A stretch of 64,000 nt of DNA from Lewinellaceae bacterium (GTDB lineage: Bacteria; Bacteroidota; Bacteroidia; Chitinophagales; Saprospiraceae). The notes beneath the pieces are model-generated. The model worked only from the letters and a program-made list of their open reading frames with translations. It ran no database searches and was not told the DNA's origin. Numbering within the stretch: the stretch's first letter is position 1; each line of letters starts with the position of its first letter. The stretch covers positions 1 to 64,000 of the forward strand of contig JACJYA010000008.1 in NCBI GenBank assembly GCA_020636315.1, given 5' to 3'. Below, in pieces: positions 17,733-26,337 of this stretch. The translations under genes and the position numbers were made by a program.

Positions 17733-19292
17733 TCACCGATACTTCACCACTCCATACACCTCCTCATTATACGGGATCTCATACAGCACCTCCGCCCCGG
17801 GGAACTGCTCCGGCAGAGCAATGTAAAATGCCCCTTCTTCCCGCTCATCATTGCGGCGCAACGTTTTCCCACGGATCTGGTTGAGGTAGAAAATAGCGGA
17901 AAAGGATATGCGGGCATCCTCGTATAGGTATAACGGAGTATCGCCTACGATCTCATCCACCGCCTGAGCGATCCCGACGTCCCGCTGGGCATCGCTCTCG
18001 TGTGCCCGTTGGGGCAGGACGGTGAAGTCAAATAAGAGGCGGGCCACAGCGGTGGCCAGGATCAGAAAAATCAGCGTCCTGCCCGGTTGCTGCAGGTAAA
18101 AATAGAATACAGATGCCCCGGCAAGAAAGCCCGCGATGGCCAGTGGCCAGCGATAGTTAAGGAAATCCAGCCCCGGAATAAAAGGAATGGCCAGGCTGCC
18201 CACTGCCAGTCCGCCGATCAGAATACCACTCAGAATGCGAAAAACGCGAAACCGCCAGGCCTTTACCTCCTTCCGGTTTTGCCAGGCATACAGGCCGATC
18301 ATCAGAAGGAAAGGATACAGCATGTAAATATAGCGCTGGCGGGCGCCGGGGGATACCCAATACGGCAACACATTCACCATGAACATCAGGGTGGCAAAGG
18401 TGAGCAGCTTATTTCGGAGAAGCAGGCTGCGAAGATCCTTCCGGATGGCAAAGAGCAGCAGCAACCCGCCGGGAAGCAGGTCTTTGATCGTGTCGAGCGG
18501 GAACATCAGGAGGTGTTCCAGCAACTTCAACAGGCCATTCTCCGCGATGGTCCGCTCACTTGACTCAGCCACCATCATCCGCAGGTAATTGCCGATATCG
18601 TTATATTGATGGTATGCCAGCAGATAGCCGCCCACCAGAAACCCATAGACCAGGATGCCTCCCAGGTGCGCCGGAGACAGGAGCCGTTTCAACTCCCCTT
18701 CATACCACAGCCACGCCACAATGGACAGCCCCAGGAAAAGCACGGAAGGCAGGCCTTTCGTCAGCGTGCCCACTGCCGCCAGCGCGTAAACGAGCAAAAA
18801 CATCAGCCCGTACCTTCGACGCTGCTGATAATGAAATAGAGCAGCAAATCCGGCGAAAGTGATAAAAGTGTAAAAAAGGTCGATCTCCCCCAACAGAGAG
18901 AAATAGAAATACAACCCTCCGCTGATGGGAAACAGCAGGGCGGACAGCCAGCCGAACTCCGGGTTGACGTAGCGGCGCCCTAACCCGAAGAGCAACAGAG
19001 CAATAAAAATAACAGACAACGCGGTCGGCAGGCGCAACGCCCAACTGGAATATCCTCCCATCAGTTTTGCGCTGGCCCACACCACCCAATTGAATACCGG
19101 CGGTTTCTTGTAATAGAACTCTCCGAACTGGGTCGGAACAATAAAGTTGCCATTTTCCTCCATCTCCATGGCAATCGTTGCGCGGCGCGGCTCTTCCAGA
19201 TAGACCGGCTGAATGCCCAGGTTGAGGAACAAGCTGAGAAGCACCAGGAGGGCGGCGAGGAGGTGTATGCGTGTATCCGTGTATGCGTGCAT
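17733..19292 (-). CDS. ArnT/GT39-like membrane glycosyltransferase
   Basis: Polytopic membrane transferase (519 aa from the preferred start) of the ArnT/dolichyl-P-mannose mannosyltransferase type, expected to move a sugar from a polyprenyl-phosphate donor to lipid A, glycan or protein on the periplasmic face. Signature near the N-terminus: QPVYLEEPRRATIAMEM, with the acidic EE pair of the first periplasmic loop, then YYKKPPVFNWVVWASAKL. At least ten hydrophobic segments and a C-terminal soluble domain follow. The ATG at 19290-19292 is preferred; an open frame runs on to 19472, but that part overlaps the promoter side of the DoxX gene and lacks family features. The start lies inside an octamer repeat. 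Confidence 0.88.
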   Translation of the reverse strand: MHAYTDTRIHLLAALLVLLSLFLNLGIQPVYLEEPRRATIAMEMEENGNFIVPTQFGEFYYKKPPVFNWVVWASAKLMGGYSSWALRLPTALSVIFIALLLFGLGRRYVNPEFGWLSALLFPISGGLYFYFSLLGEIDLFYTFITFAGFAALFHYQQRRRYGLMFLLVYALAAVGTLTKGLPSVLFLGLSIVAWLWYEGELKRLLSPAHLGGILVYGFLVGGYLLAYHQYNDIGNYLRMMVAESSERTIAENGLLKLLEHLLMFPLDTIKDLLPGGLLLLFAIRKDLRSLLLRNKLLTFATLMFMVNVLPYWVSPGARQRYIYMLYPFLLMIGLYAWQNRKEVKAWRFRVFRILSGILIGGLAVGSLAIPFIPGLDFLNYRWPLAIAGFLAGASVFYFYLQQPGRTLIFLILATAVARLLFDFTVLPQRAHESDAQRDVGIAQAVDEIVGDTPLYLYEDARISFSAIFYLNQIRGKTLRRNDEREEGAFYIALPEQFPGAEVLYEIPYNEEVYGVVKYR

Positions 19293-19300
19293 TCGTGCAT
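19261..19300. repeat. Five tandem octamers spanning a start codon
   Basis: On the minus strand the sequence reads ATGCACGA-ATGCACGC-ATACACGG-ATACACGC-ATACACCT: five imperfect 8-bp units. The presumed ATG of the glycosyltransferase is the first codon of unit two. Because 8 is not a multiple of 3, gain or loss of a unit shifts the frame. The ATG of unit one would come into frame if one unit were lost. Confidence 0.7.
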
Positions 19301-19456
19301 TAGCTTTTCCATCGGCAACCTTCTCCGTCCAAACGGCAAAAAGCCGGTAGTGAAAGTGGATGAGGAAGTAAACCGGGTCTTGATGCGGCAGGGTGGCAAG
19401 ATAATGAGAAGCCTCAAAAGTAAGGGCAGTATTCTTCACAAAATATCCCGATCTGT

Positions 19457-19464
19457 TAACTTTG
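19457..19464 (+). promoter_or_regulatory. -7 box (taactttg) for the DoxX gene
   Basis: taactttgcc fits TAnnTTTG and lies 44 bp before the DoxX ATG. The -33 region (attctt near 19429) is weak. Confidence 0.4.
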
Positions 19465-19508
19465 CCGGGCATTACTTGTTTGGCTTAAAAAGGAATAAGA
19501 AACAGTAC

Positions 19509-19904
19509 ATGGTTAGCAGAAAACAAAACGACCTTGCCTTATTACTACTTCGCCTTACTTTCGGAGGCGCTATGATCTACAATCACGGATGGGGTAAGCT
19601 GATGCGGCTTTTATCCGGGGAGCCAATCAAATTCTTCGATTTTATGGGCCTGGGGCCGGAGCTTTCGCTCGGCCTGGCTACCTTTGCCGAGGTGGGCTGC
19701 TCCCTGCTCCTGATATTAGGATTATTCACCCGCTGGGCGGCCATTCCGCTGATCATCACCATGATGGTGGCCATCTCAACGAACCTGGGTGAAGGTTTTG
19801 GCCAGATAGAAAAAGCTTTACTATTCCTGATGGCTTATGTGGCCCTGCAACTCACCGGCCCGGGATGGTACTCTCTGGATGCTCAGGTGAGAAACAGGGG
19901 CTGA
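19509..19904 (+). CDS. DoxX family membrane protein
   Basis: 131-aa four-TM protein of the DoxX/DoxD type: LLLLRLTFGGAMIYNHGWGKL, then a short cytoplasmic segment, ATFAEVGCSLLLILGLFTRWAAIPLIITMMVA, and a last helix LLFLMAYVALQLTGPG. DoxX-like proteins are linked to membrane redox and thiol stress, but their reaction is unclear. The start at 19509 is preferred over upstream in-frame ATGs because the family N-terminus begins here and the -7 box lies just before it. ApbE follows 106 bp downstream. Confidence 0.88.
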   Translation: MVSRKQNDLALLLLRLTFGGAMIYNHGWGKLMRLLSGEPIKFFDFMGLGPELSLGLATFAEVGCSLLLILGLFTRWAAIPLIITMMVAISTNLGEGFGQIEKALLFLMAYVALQLTGPGWYSLDAQVRNRG

Positions 19905-19927
19905 TGTTTGATTTTTGATTTTTGATC
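19903..19927 (+). repeat. tttgattt word repeat after DoxX
   Basis: Tandem gatttttgatttttgat directly after the stop codon. The same word recurs, in inverted pairs, near 33543-33636 and 48958-49149. Confidence 0.6.
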
Positions 19928-20010
19928 TTCGGAGTGCGGCAGGCATTAAAAAGCCGTATTTACGAAATCCTGGCTGGCCAGAAAAGATGGCAACAAACCA
20001 CAGATCGCAA

Positions 20011-21096
20011 ATGAAGCAGTCCTTCCTTTATTTACTTACATTTATTTTCGTGCTCCAGGGCTGTTCTTCCGGAGATCAGCCGCCATCTGCCAATTACATG
20101 AAGCTGTCAGGCAGGACCATGGGCACCACCTACCACATTACCTACAGCGATGGCCGGCAGCAGAATTACCAATCCGCTATCGATTCTCTGCTGGAGATCA
20201 TCAACCTGGAGGTTTCAACCTATATCGAACAGTCCACCATTTCCCGGTTCAATCAGGCGGACAGCCTCTTCAACCTCGGTTACAACCCCCGAACCCAACG
20301 GCCGGAAGGCTACCCAAACGGGCATTTTACGGCCAACTACATGAAGGCCAGGGAAGTGTACAGCGCTTCTGATGGATATTTCGACCCCACCATCATGCCC
20401 CTTGTCAATTATTGGGGCTTCGGGTATTCCCCCAAGAAAACCGTGGAAGCCGTTGACAGCCTCGCCATTGATTCGCTGATTGCATTTGTTGGGTTCGATA
20501 AGATTGGCCTGGCGGTAGAGGGAAAGGACAGCCTTCTTACTAAAACTGCCCCCGGCGTTCAACTGGACTTCAGTGCTCTGGCCAAAGGCTACGGCGTGGA
20601 TGCGGTAGGCCGGCTGCTGGCCGGAAGGGGCGTTGAACACTTCATGGTGGAGATCGGTGGAGAGGTGGCGGCCCATGGGCAAAGCCCCCGCGGAGGCGAC
20701 TGGAAGATCGGCATCAACGTACCTCGCGAAGATGCCGGCATGCAGGAAATACAAACCGCCGTTCCATTGCACAACCGGGCACTGGCCACCTCCGGCAACT
20801 ACCGGAACTTCTACGAAGTAAACGGCACGAAATACAGCCACACCATCAACCCCTTTACCGGCTTCCCCGAACGCAGTACCCTGCTGAGTGCATCCGTCTT
20901 TGCACCGGACTGTATGACAGCTGACGCTTACGCCACCGCCTTTATGGCCATGGGCCTGGATAAGGCTTTCGCTCTGGCCAGCCGGCTGCCGGAGATCGAA
21001 GGATATTTCCTCTTCAACCAGGAGGACGGCACGATGGGAGTGCGCTATACCGAGGGCCTGCGCCCTTTGTTTGAAAAAGAAGAGGATAAACAATAA
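20011..21096 (+). CDS. apbE: FAD:protein FMN transferase lipoprotein
   Basis: Periplasmic flavin transferase that attaches FMN covalently to Thr/Ser of target proteins such as RnfG/NqrC-type subunits, using FAD and Mg2+. Residues 1-18 are a lipoprotein signal ending FVLQGCSSG (Cys18). Family motifs: SGRTMGTTYHITY, LDFSALAKGYGVDAVG, FMVEIGGEVAAHG, KYSHTINPFTGFP and DCMTADAYATAFMAMG (metal/flavin site). Full length at 361 aa. An upstream in-frame ATG (19915) would bury the signal peptide and is rejected. It precedes the exonuclease and the MbnP/MbnH cassette on the same strand. Confidence 0.95.
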   Translation: MKQSFLYLLTFIFVLQGCSSGDQPPSANYMKLSGRTMGTTYHITYSDGRQQNYQSAIDSLLEIINLEVSTYIEQSTISRFNQADSLFNLGYNPRTQRPEGYPNGHFTANYMKAREVYSASDGYFDPTIMPLVNYWGFGYSPKKTVEAVDSLAIDSLIAFVGFDKIGLAVEGKDSLLTKTAPGVQLDFSALAKGYGVDAVGRLLAGRGVEHFMVEIGGEVAAHGQSPRGGDWKIGINVPREDAGMQEIQTAVPLHNRALATSGNYRNFYEVNGTKYSHTINPFTGFPERSTLLSASVFAPDCMTADAYATAFMAMGLDKAFALASRLPEIEGYFLFNQEDGTMGVRYTEGLRPLFEKEEDKQ

Positions 21097-21142
21097 TTTT
21101 ACCCGGCAAAATTACCGATACCAAAAAAGCATTAACCGACCA

Positions 21143-21964
21143 ATGGAATTAAACCTCGACCGCGACCTCATTTTTTTCGACCTCGAAGCCACCGGGTTGA
21201 ACGTTATCCGCGACCGCATCATTCAGATTGCCATGATCAAGTTCTTTAAGAACGGCAATGAGCCCGAAGAGCTATCCATGCTGATCAACCCGGGGATCCC
21301 GATTTCCGAAGAAGCCATGCAGGTTCACGGCATCACTCCGAAAGACGTGGCCAACAAGCCTACCTTTCAGCAGATCGCTGAAAAACTACACGAATTCATC
21401 GGCAATGCCGACCTGGCCGGGTACAATTCCAACCGGTTTGACATCCCAATGCTGATGGAAGAGTTCGCCCGGGTCGGCATTGAATTCGATATTTCCCGCC
21501 GCCGTACCGTCGATGTTCAGCGCATCTTTTATAAAATGGAGCCCCGCACCCTCAAAGCCGCATTGAAATTCTACTGCGATGAAGACATGGAGGACGCCCA
21601 CGATGCCCTGGCCGATGTGAAGGCTACCGTTTCGGTCTTTAAAGGCCAACTGGACCGGTACCGGGGCATCGATTACGTCGATGAGGATGGCAATGTTACC
21701 ACTTCCCCCATTATTAAAGATGTACAGGCCCTGCACGATTTCACCAATGACCTGCGTTTTGTTGATGCCACCCAGAAGATGAGGTACGATGTCAACGGTG
21801 AGATCGTCTTCAATTTTGGAAAATACAACGGAAAGCCGGTTGCCCAGACGCTTTCCCGGGACAAACAATATTACAACTGGATACTGAATAAGGAATTTTC
21901 CTCACAGGTCAAACAGGTGGTCAAAAAGCTGGTCAGGGAATATGAGCGCAACAATCAGAAATAG
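21143..21964 (+). CDS. DnaQ-like 3'-5' exonuclease
   Basis: 273-aa DEDDh exonuclease. Exo I is FFDLEATGLN (Asp/Glu pair), Exo II is AGYNSNRFDIPML, and Exo III is DAHDALADVKAT with the His of DEDDh. After about residue 200 a second module (IVFNFGKYNGKPVAQTL, YYNWILNKEFSSQVK) resembles the DUF3820-like C-terminal domain often fused to such nucleases. Likely a repair or proofreading-type enzyme in the cytoplasm. Its last 23 bp overlap the start of the first MbnP gene, so translation may be coupled, although the functions look unrelated. Confidence 0.93.
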   Translation: MELNLDRDLIFFDLEATGLNVIRDRIIQIAMIKFFKNGNEPEELSMLINPGIPISEEAMQVHGITPKDVANKPTFQQIAEKLHEFIGNADLAGYNSNRFDIPMLMEEFARVGIEFDISRRRTVDVQRIFYKMEPRTLKAALKFYCDEDMEDAHDALADVKATVSVFKGQLDRYRGIDYVDEDGNVTTSPIIKDVQALHDFTNDLRFVDATQKMRYDVNGEIVFNFGKYNGKPVAQTLSRDKQYYNWILNKEFSSQVKQVVKKLVREYERNNQK

Positions 21965-22811
21965 CCTTCTCCTCTTCATACTGGCCTTAATAACTGCCTG
22001 TTATGAGCCCGTCCCGGGCTGCCTGGATGTGGAGGCCGTCAATTATGACCTGGAGGCCGATAAAAATGAAGCTTCGGATTGCGAATACCCGAAAGTCCGC
22101 CTCGCCCTGCAGCACCGCTACAGCAAAGGAGATACGATCTTTCGCTTCGGCCTCGCCGATTCCGTCTATTTTGATGCTCTGGGCAACCCTTTCCGCGTCA
22201 ATAACGTTCGGTTTTATATATCCAACTTCCATCTCATATATACCAACGGCCAGGAAAAGGAGATGGATGAAACCGTCGATATCCTGATACCTCAACCCGA
22301 TGGCAGCGAGCTGCCGAGAACGATAGAAGACAATTTTTCCCTGGCCAGCCCAAGAGTCACTCAAAACTATACCATCGGCACCCTGAAAGAGTCGGGGACA
22401 CTGAAGGAAATCCGTTTTGCAGTAGGCGTAGAGGGCCTGGCCAACCTGGCTGACCCTACCTCCTTCCCCGAAACGCACCCCTTATTCCTTCAGGACAGCA
22501 GCCTGTATTTCAACCAGGATTCCGGGTATGTTTTTGAATATATCGAACTGTTCAGGGATACCACCGCCGCCGACACGATACCGCAAATACTGCGGATCGG
22601 TACGGATGCCTATCTGAAGGAAGTACGCCTGCCCATTGAACTGGAAAAAAGCCGGGGTTTCCACCTCTTACTTACCCTCCAGGTAGATTACAGCCGGTGG
22701 TTCGGCAACATCAATGCCCGGGAGGACAGCCCTGAAGAACTGACAGAGAAAATTGTCGCAAACCTGGCACAATCCTTCTCTATTGTTGCAGCAGTGCTGC
22801 AGAGCAAGTAA
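21942..22811 (+). CDS. MbnP-type lipoprotein lacking the usual Trp motif (MbnP1)
   Basis: 289-aa periplasm-facing lipoprotein (lipobox LITAC, Cys20). Residues 26-50 form a GC-D-A-NYD-A-DC-YP motif common in Bacteroidota surface proteins. The rest follows the MbnP layout: VNNVRFYISNFHLIY at about 87-100, THPLFLQDSSLYFNQDSGYVF at about 179-198, and a C-terminal beta strand LLLTLQVDYSRWFG. In MbnP relatives the second block normally holds a Trp just before the aromatic GY.F strand, the residue that MbnH enzymes oxidise to kynurenine. Here that place is Tyr189/Phe190, and the only Trp nearby is Trp253. It overlaps the exonuclease gene by 23 bp. Confidence 0.8.
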   Translation: MSATIRNSLLLFILALITACYEPVPGCLDVEAVNYDLEADKNEASDCEYPKVRLALQHRYSKGDTIFRFGLADSVYFDALGNPFRVNNVRFYISNFHLIYTNGQEKEMDETVDILIPQPDGSELPRTIEDNFSLASPRVTQNYTIGTLKESGTLKEIRFAVGVEGLANLADPTSFPETHPLFLQDSSLYFNQDSGYVFEYIELFRDTTAADTIPQILRIGTDAYLKEVRLPIELEKSRGFHLLLTLQVDYSRWFGNINAREDSPEELTEKIVANLAQSFSIVAAVLQSK

Positions 22812-22886
22812 GTTAGTGCCTGAAGCACCCATCGAAGAAACACCTTGTCACCCTTAACCACAATTGCTAACTAAATGGAACCATCC

Positions 22887-24053
22887 ATGAAACATTTATT
22901 CTATATTCTTCCCTTGAGCATTGTGCTTTTTGCCGGGGCCTGTAAAAACAACGATGACGAAATGCAGCCCGGAAAAGCAGACCTGGAGCTCTCCTTTGAG
23001 CCCATCGCCGAAAAACCGGAGATCGGCGGCCTGGTTACCTTTCAGGCCAACCTCTACAACCGGGGGCCCCTCACTGCCGACGGAGTAACCCTTGAAAATT
23101 CCGTGCCAGAAGGGTATCAGGTGGAAGATGTCGGTAACGGAGGAGTCATTACCGGCTCTCCTGCCGTCATCCGATGGAGCGGGATCAGCATTCAGGCGGA
23201 CGAAACATTGTCCTTCACGTTCACCGCAAGAGCAGAGAAACCGCTGGAAGGCATTGACTTCACCCAGCGCGCCCAGGTAGTGGCCAGCAACCAGGCAGAC
23301 CCCGATTCTACCCCTAATAATGGCGCCGACAGCCCCAAGGAAGATGATGAAGCCGCTTTAACGCTACTTCCCCGGGCAGGCGAGGTAACACTCAATTTCA
23401 AGGCCTTTTACGGGCCGGACCCACTGGTCATGTTCGACCGGGAATACGCCTACGAGGACAATATGGCCATCAAAATGCAGCTTTTTCAGTTCTACATCTC
23501 CAAAGTGCGGCTGCTCAAAGGTTCTGGTGAGGAGCCGTTGACCGATGTTGGCCTCATTTCCTTTGCCAATGTCTATACCGATGAAGAGGCTGCTGCCGGC
23601 ATCTCCACCGTTCCGGGCGTGCTGCCTCCGGGTACATACACCGGCATAGAGTTCGGCTTTGGGCTGGATTCCGTCCTGAATGCCACCATCCCTCCGGATT
23701 ATCCGCTGGGGCACCCGTTGTCCGAAAACTACTGGGAGGCGGCCAGCAGTTACATTTTCTTTAAGTTCGAAGGCAATGCCGACCTGGAGCCCAACGGAGA
23801 TTTTTCAGACAAGCTCACTTTCCACGTCGGAGGCAATAGCAATTACCGGAAGCTCACCTTTGACCGGCCCATCACCATAGAAGATGAGGGGGCAGTGACG
23901 CTGCAGTTCAACATTGACCTTCACAAGATGCTGGTGGACCAGAATACCGGGGAGTATCTGGATTTCCGCCAGGTGACGCAAAGCCACAGCAACGAATCCC
24001 CTTCGGCCACGTTTATGGCCAACCACATACAGGAAGCCATCGAGATGGAATGA
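22887..24053 (+). CDS. MbnP-type lipoprotein with DUF11-like domain (MbnP2)
   Basis: 388-aa lipoprotein (signal MKHLFYILPLSIVLFAGAC, Cys19). Residues about 30-160 are a DUF11/CARDB-like beta-sandwich (PEIGGLVTFQANLYNRGPLTADGV). The C-terminal 220 aa are an MbnP domain: MQLFQFYISKVRLLKG, GIEFGFGLDSVLNA, HPLSENYWEAASSYIF with the expected Trp (residue 283), KLTFHVGGNSN, and VTLQFNIDLHKML. MbnP proteins are periplasmic copper-binding partners of MbnH. An ATG 12 bp upstream (22875) is also possible. The stop overlaps the start of the next gene (ATGA), which indicates translational coupling to the di-haem enzyme. Confidence 0.85.
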   Translation: MKHLFYILPLSIVLFAGACKNNDDEMQPGKADLELSFEPIAEKPEIGGLVTFQANLYNRGPLTADGVTLENSVPEGYQVEDVGNGGVITGSPAVIRWSGISIQADETLSFTFTARAEKPLEGIDFTQRAQVVASNQADPDSTPNNGADSPKEDDEAALTLLPRAGEVTLNFKAFYGPDPLVMFDREYAYEDNMAIKMQLFQFYISKVRLLKGSGEEPLTDVGLISFANVYTDEEAAAGISTVPGVLPPGTYTGIEFGFGLDSVLNATIPPDYPLGHPLSENYWEAASSYIFFKFEGNADLEPNGDFSDKLTFHVGGNSNYRKLTFDRPITIEDEGAVTLQFNIDLHKMLVDQNTGEYLDFRQVTQSHSNESPSATFMANHIQEAIEME

Positions 24054-25126
24054 GAAGGCAGAGGACATTATACATATTGTTACTTTGTATTTCCAGCCTT
24101 GCCGGATGTTCGGAAGGGGAAGAGGCAATGCCGGCGGGCAGGGACGCCCCTTACGATCTGGCTCTGCCCGCACAATTCTCTTCCCCTCCTCTTCCCGACG
24201 GGAACCCCATGACCATGGCCGGCGTAGAGCTTGGCCGGCGCTTATTCTACGACCCGATTCTTTCAGCAGACAGCAGCCTGTCCTGTTCCTCCTGCCATTT
24301 CCCCGAACGGGCGTTTACCGACGGGCGGCCGGTGGCGATTGGCATCAACACAAGCACCGGGCGGCGAAACGCCCAGTCTCTGGCCAATGCCGCCTACCAG
24401 TATAAAGGTTTGTTTTGGGACGGCCGCGCCCCTACTCTGGAGGAACAGGCCCTCGTTCCCGTAGAAGACCCCAAAGAACTGGGGCACGACTGGAGCGCCG
24501 TGGAAAGGTCTCTGCGCCGCCATCCTTCTTATCCGGAGCTGTTTGAAGAGGCCTTTGGCATTGCGGATACCGCACAGATTACCCGCCAGCTGGCGGCCCG
24601 GGCCCTGGCGCAGTTTGAAAGAACCCTCATCAGCGCTAACTCAAGGTACGACCGGGTGATGCGGGGCGAAGCCAAATTCACCGCCCTGGAAGAAAGGGGT
24701 AAACACATTTTTTTCGATACTTCGGAAAAACTGCCGGAAGGAGAATGCGGCCACTGCCACACTCCCCCCCTTTTCACTGACCAGACCTACATGAACAACG
24801 GGCTGGATGAGGCCCCGGAACTCAGCGATTTTCAGGACAAAGGGCGGGGAGAAAAGACCGGTGAATACTATGACAACGGCCGCTTCCGGGTGCCCAGCCT
24901 GCGCAACGTCGCGCTGACCGCCCCCTACATGCACGATGGCCGCTTTGCCACCCTCGACGAGGTGATCGATCATTACAACCGGGGTGGCCACCCCAGCGAG
25001 AATGTTGACCCCAAGATCAGAAAATTACATTTGTCTGACACAGACAGGCTGGCCCTTAAGGCATTTCTCAAAACCCTTACGGACAGTTCATTTGTTAATA
25101 ATCCGGAATTCAGGAATCCGTTTTAA
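24050..25126 (+). CDS. MauG/MbnH-type di-haem cytochrome c peroxidase family protein (1)
   Basis: 358-aa di-haem c-type protein, lipid-anchored (SSLAGC, Cys20). The first haem site is CSSCH (79-83), the second CGHCH (233-237). The inter-haem Trp sits in FWDGRAPTLEEQ (Trp123). The C-terminal segment RNVALTAPYMHDGRFATLDEV is followed by DHYNRGGH, where the Tyr corresponds to the MauG/MbnH distal ligand rather than the Met of classical peroxidases. In known MbnH this bis-Fe(IV) enzyme converts a Trp of MbnP to kynurenine. It starts inside the MbnP2 stop codon (4-bp overlap), so MbnP2 is the obvious substrate. Confidence 0.9.
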   Translation: MRRQRTLYILLLCISSLAGCSEGEEAMPAGRDAPYDLALPAQFSSPPLPDGNPMTMAGVELGRRLFYDPILSADSSLSCSSCHFPERAFTDGRPVAIGINTSTGRRNAQSLANAAYQYKGLFWDGRAPTLEEQALVPVEDPKELGHDWSAVERSLRRHPSYPELFEEAFGIADTAQITRQLAARALAQFERTLISANSRYDRVMRGEAKFTALEERGKHIFFDTSEKLPEGECGHCHTPPLFTDQTYMNNGLDEAPELSDFQDKGRGEKTGEYYDNGRFRVPSLRNVALTAPYMHDGRFATLDEVIDHYNRGGHPSENVDPKIRKLHLSDTDRLALKAFLKTLTDSSFVNNPEFRNPF

Positions 25127-25147
25127 CCCGGGTGAAAAAATAATACC

Positions 25148-26272
25148 ATGAGAATAAAGATACTTTCCGCCGCTATCCTGGCCCTCGTGATCGCCTTTAC
25201 CGCCTGCCAGAAAGACGATCCTGTCATAGAACCATGCAACCCTTGTGTCAATGAGGATCTCATCGATGCACCTTACGACCCGCAACCTTATCAACTGGAA
25301 TTGCCGGATTGGTTCCCGGCTCCGGCCTTACCGGAGGACAACCCGCTAACCGTTGAAGGGATCGCTCTTGGCCGCCACCTTTTCTACGACCCGATCCTGT
25401 CCAGTGACAGCACCCAGTCATGCTCCTCCTGCCACAACCCTCAGCTCAGTTTTACCGATGGGAATAAGGTGAGCACGGGGATTCTCGGGATCGACGGAAG
25501 GCGCTCCTCTATGGCCATTGTCAATATGGCCTTTAATACCAAAGGCTTTTTCTGGGACGGCCGGGCCGCAACGCTGGAAGCCCAGGCCCTGCTGCCGGTT
25601 GAAGACCATACCGAGCTGAACGATAGCTGGGAAAACGTGGTGAAAAAACTGGCGCGCCATAAAGACTATCCCGCGATGTTCCGCCAGGCCTTCGGTATTG
25701 AAAAGAAAAGCGAGATCACTAAAGAGCTGGCCGTTAAGGCCATCGCCCAGTTCGAACGCACTATGGTCAGCTATCAATCTCGTTTTGACAAAGTCGTATG
25801 GGAACAACAGGGTTGGCCCACCGACGCCGAACAGCGTGGCCGCGACCTCTTTTTCGTAGAATTCGCCACCAACACGCAAGACCACCCAGGTTGCTCTCAC
25901 TGCCACGGCAGCGCCCTTTTTACGGAAAACAACTACTTTAACAACGGAATTGACTCAGTGGCCACTCTTTCCGACTTTAAAGACTACGGCCTGGGAGAAG
26001 TGTCTGGAAACATCTATGACAATGGAAAATTCCGGGTGCCTACCCTGAGGAATATCGCCCTTACAGCCCCCTATATGCACGACGGGCGGTTCAATACCCT
26101 GGAAGAAGTGCTCGACCACTATGCCTCCGGGGGCCATGGAGTCTCCAATGAGGATGCCAATATCCAACCCTTTACCCTGAATGAACAACAAAAGCAGGAC
26201 CTGATCGCTTTTTTGAATATGCTGACGGATACTTCTTTTGTCAACAACCCGGCTTTTCAGTCTCCTTTTTAA
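25148..26272 (+). CDS. MauG/MbnH-type di-haem cytochrome c peroxidase family protein (2)
   Basis: 374-aa paralogue of the preceding gene, 21 bp downstream. Lipoprotein signal ends AFTAC (Cys20). Haem motifs are CSSCH (92-96) and CSHCH (250-254), the inter-haem Trp is Trp137 in FFWDGRAATLE, and the C-terminus has TAPYMHDGRFNTLEEVLDHYASGGH with the MauG-like Tyr. An extra CNPC pair near residue 30 is absent from its neighbour. Two enzymes for two MbnP proteins in one operon suggests one-to-one pairing or two different oxidations. The operon ends at the strong terminator 30 bp downstream. Confidence 0.9.
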   Translation: MRIKILSAAILALVIAFTACQKDDPVIEPCNPCVNEDLIDAPYDPQPYQLELPDWFPAPALPEDNPLTVEGIALGRHLFYDPILSSDSTQSCSSCHNPQLSFTDGNKVSTGILGIDGRRSSMAIVNMAFNTKGFFWDGRAATLEAQALLPVEDHTELNDSWENVVKKLARHKDYPAMFRQAFGIEKKSEITKELAVKAIAQFERTMVSYQSRFDKVVWEQQGWPTDAEQRGRDLFFVEFATNTQDHPGCSHCHGSALFTENNYFNNGIDSVATLSDFKDYGLGEVSGNIYDNGKFRVPTLRNIALTAPYMHDGRFNTLEEVLDHYASGGHGVSNEDANIQPFTLNEQQKQDLIAFLNMLTDTSFVNNPAFQSPF

Positions 26273-26299
26273 GGTTCTACAAGCATAATTGCCAAAAAA

Positions 26300-26337
26300 A
26301 AAGCTCCCGCGGGCCAGCCTCGCGGGAGCTTTTTTGC
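26300..26337 (+). terminator. Rho-independent terminator of the MbnP/MbnH operon
   Basis: Perfect 10-bp GC-rich stem agctcccgcg (26302-26311) / cgcgggagct (26321-26330) with a 9-nt loop, preceded by an A-run and followed by six Ts. It may work in both directions. Confidence 0.92.

Noticed and set aside
19293..19472. 60-residue N-terminal extension of the glycosyltransferase
   Set aside because: In frame, but it overlaps the DoxX promoter region, has no TM or family features, and the known N-terminus begins at the ATG at 19292.
19915..20010. Upstream start of ApbE
   Set aside because: It would place 32 residues before a perfect lipoprotein signal peptide.
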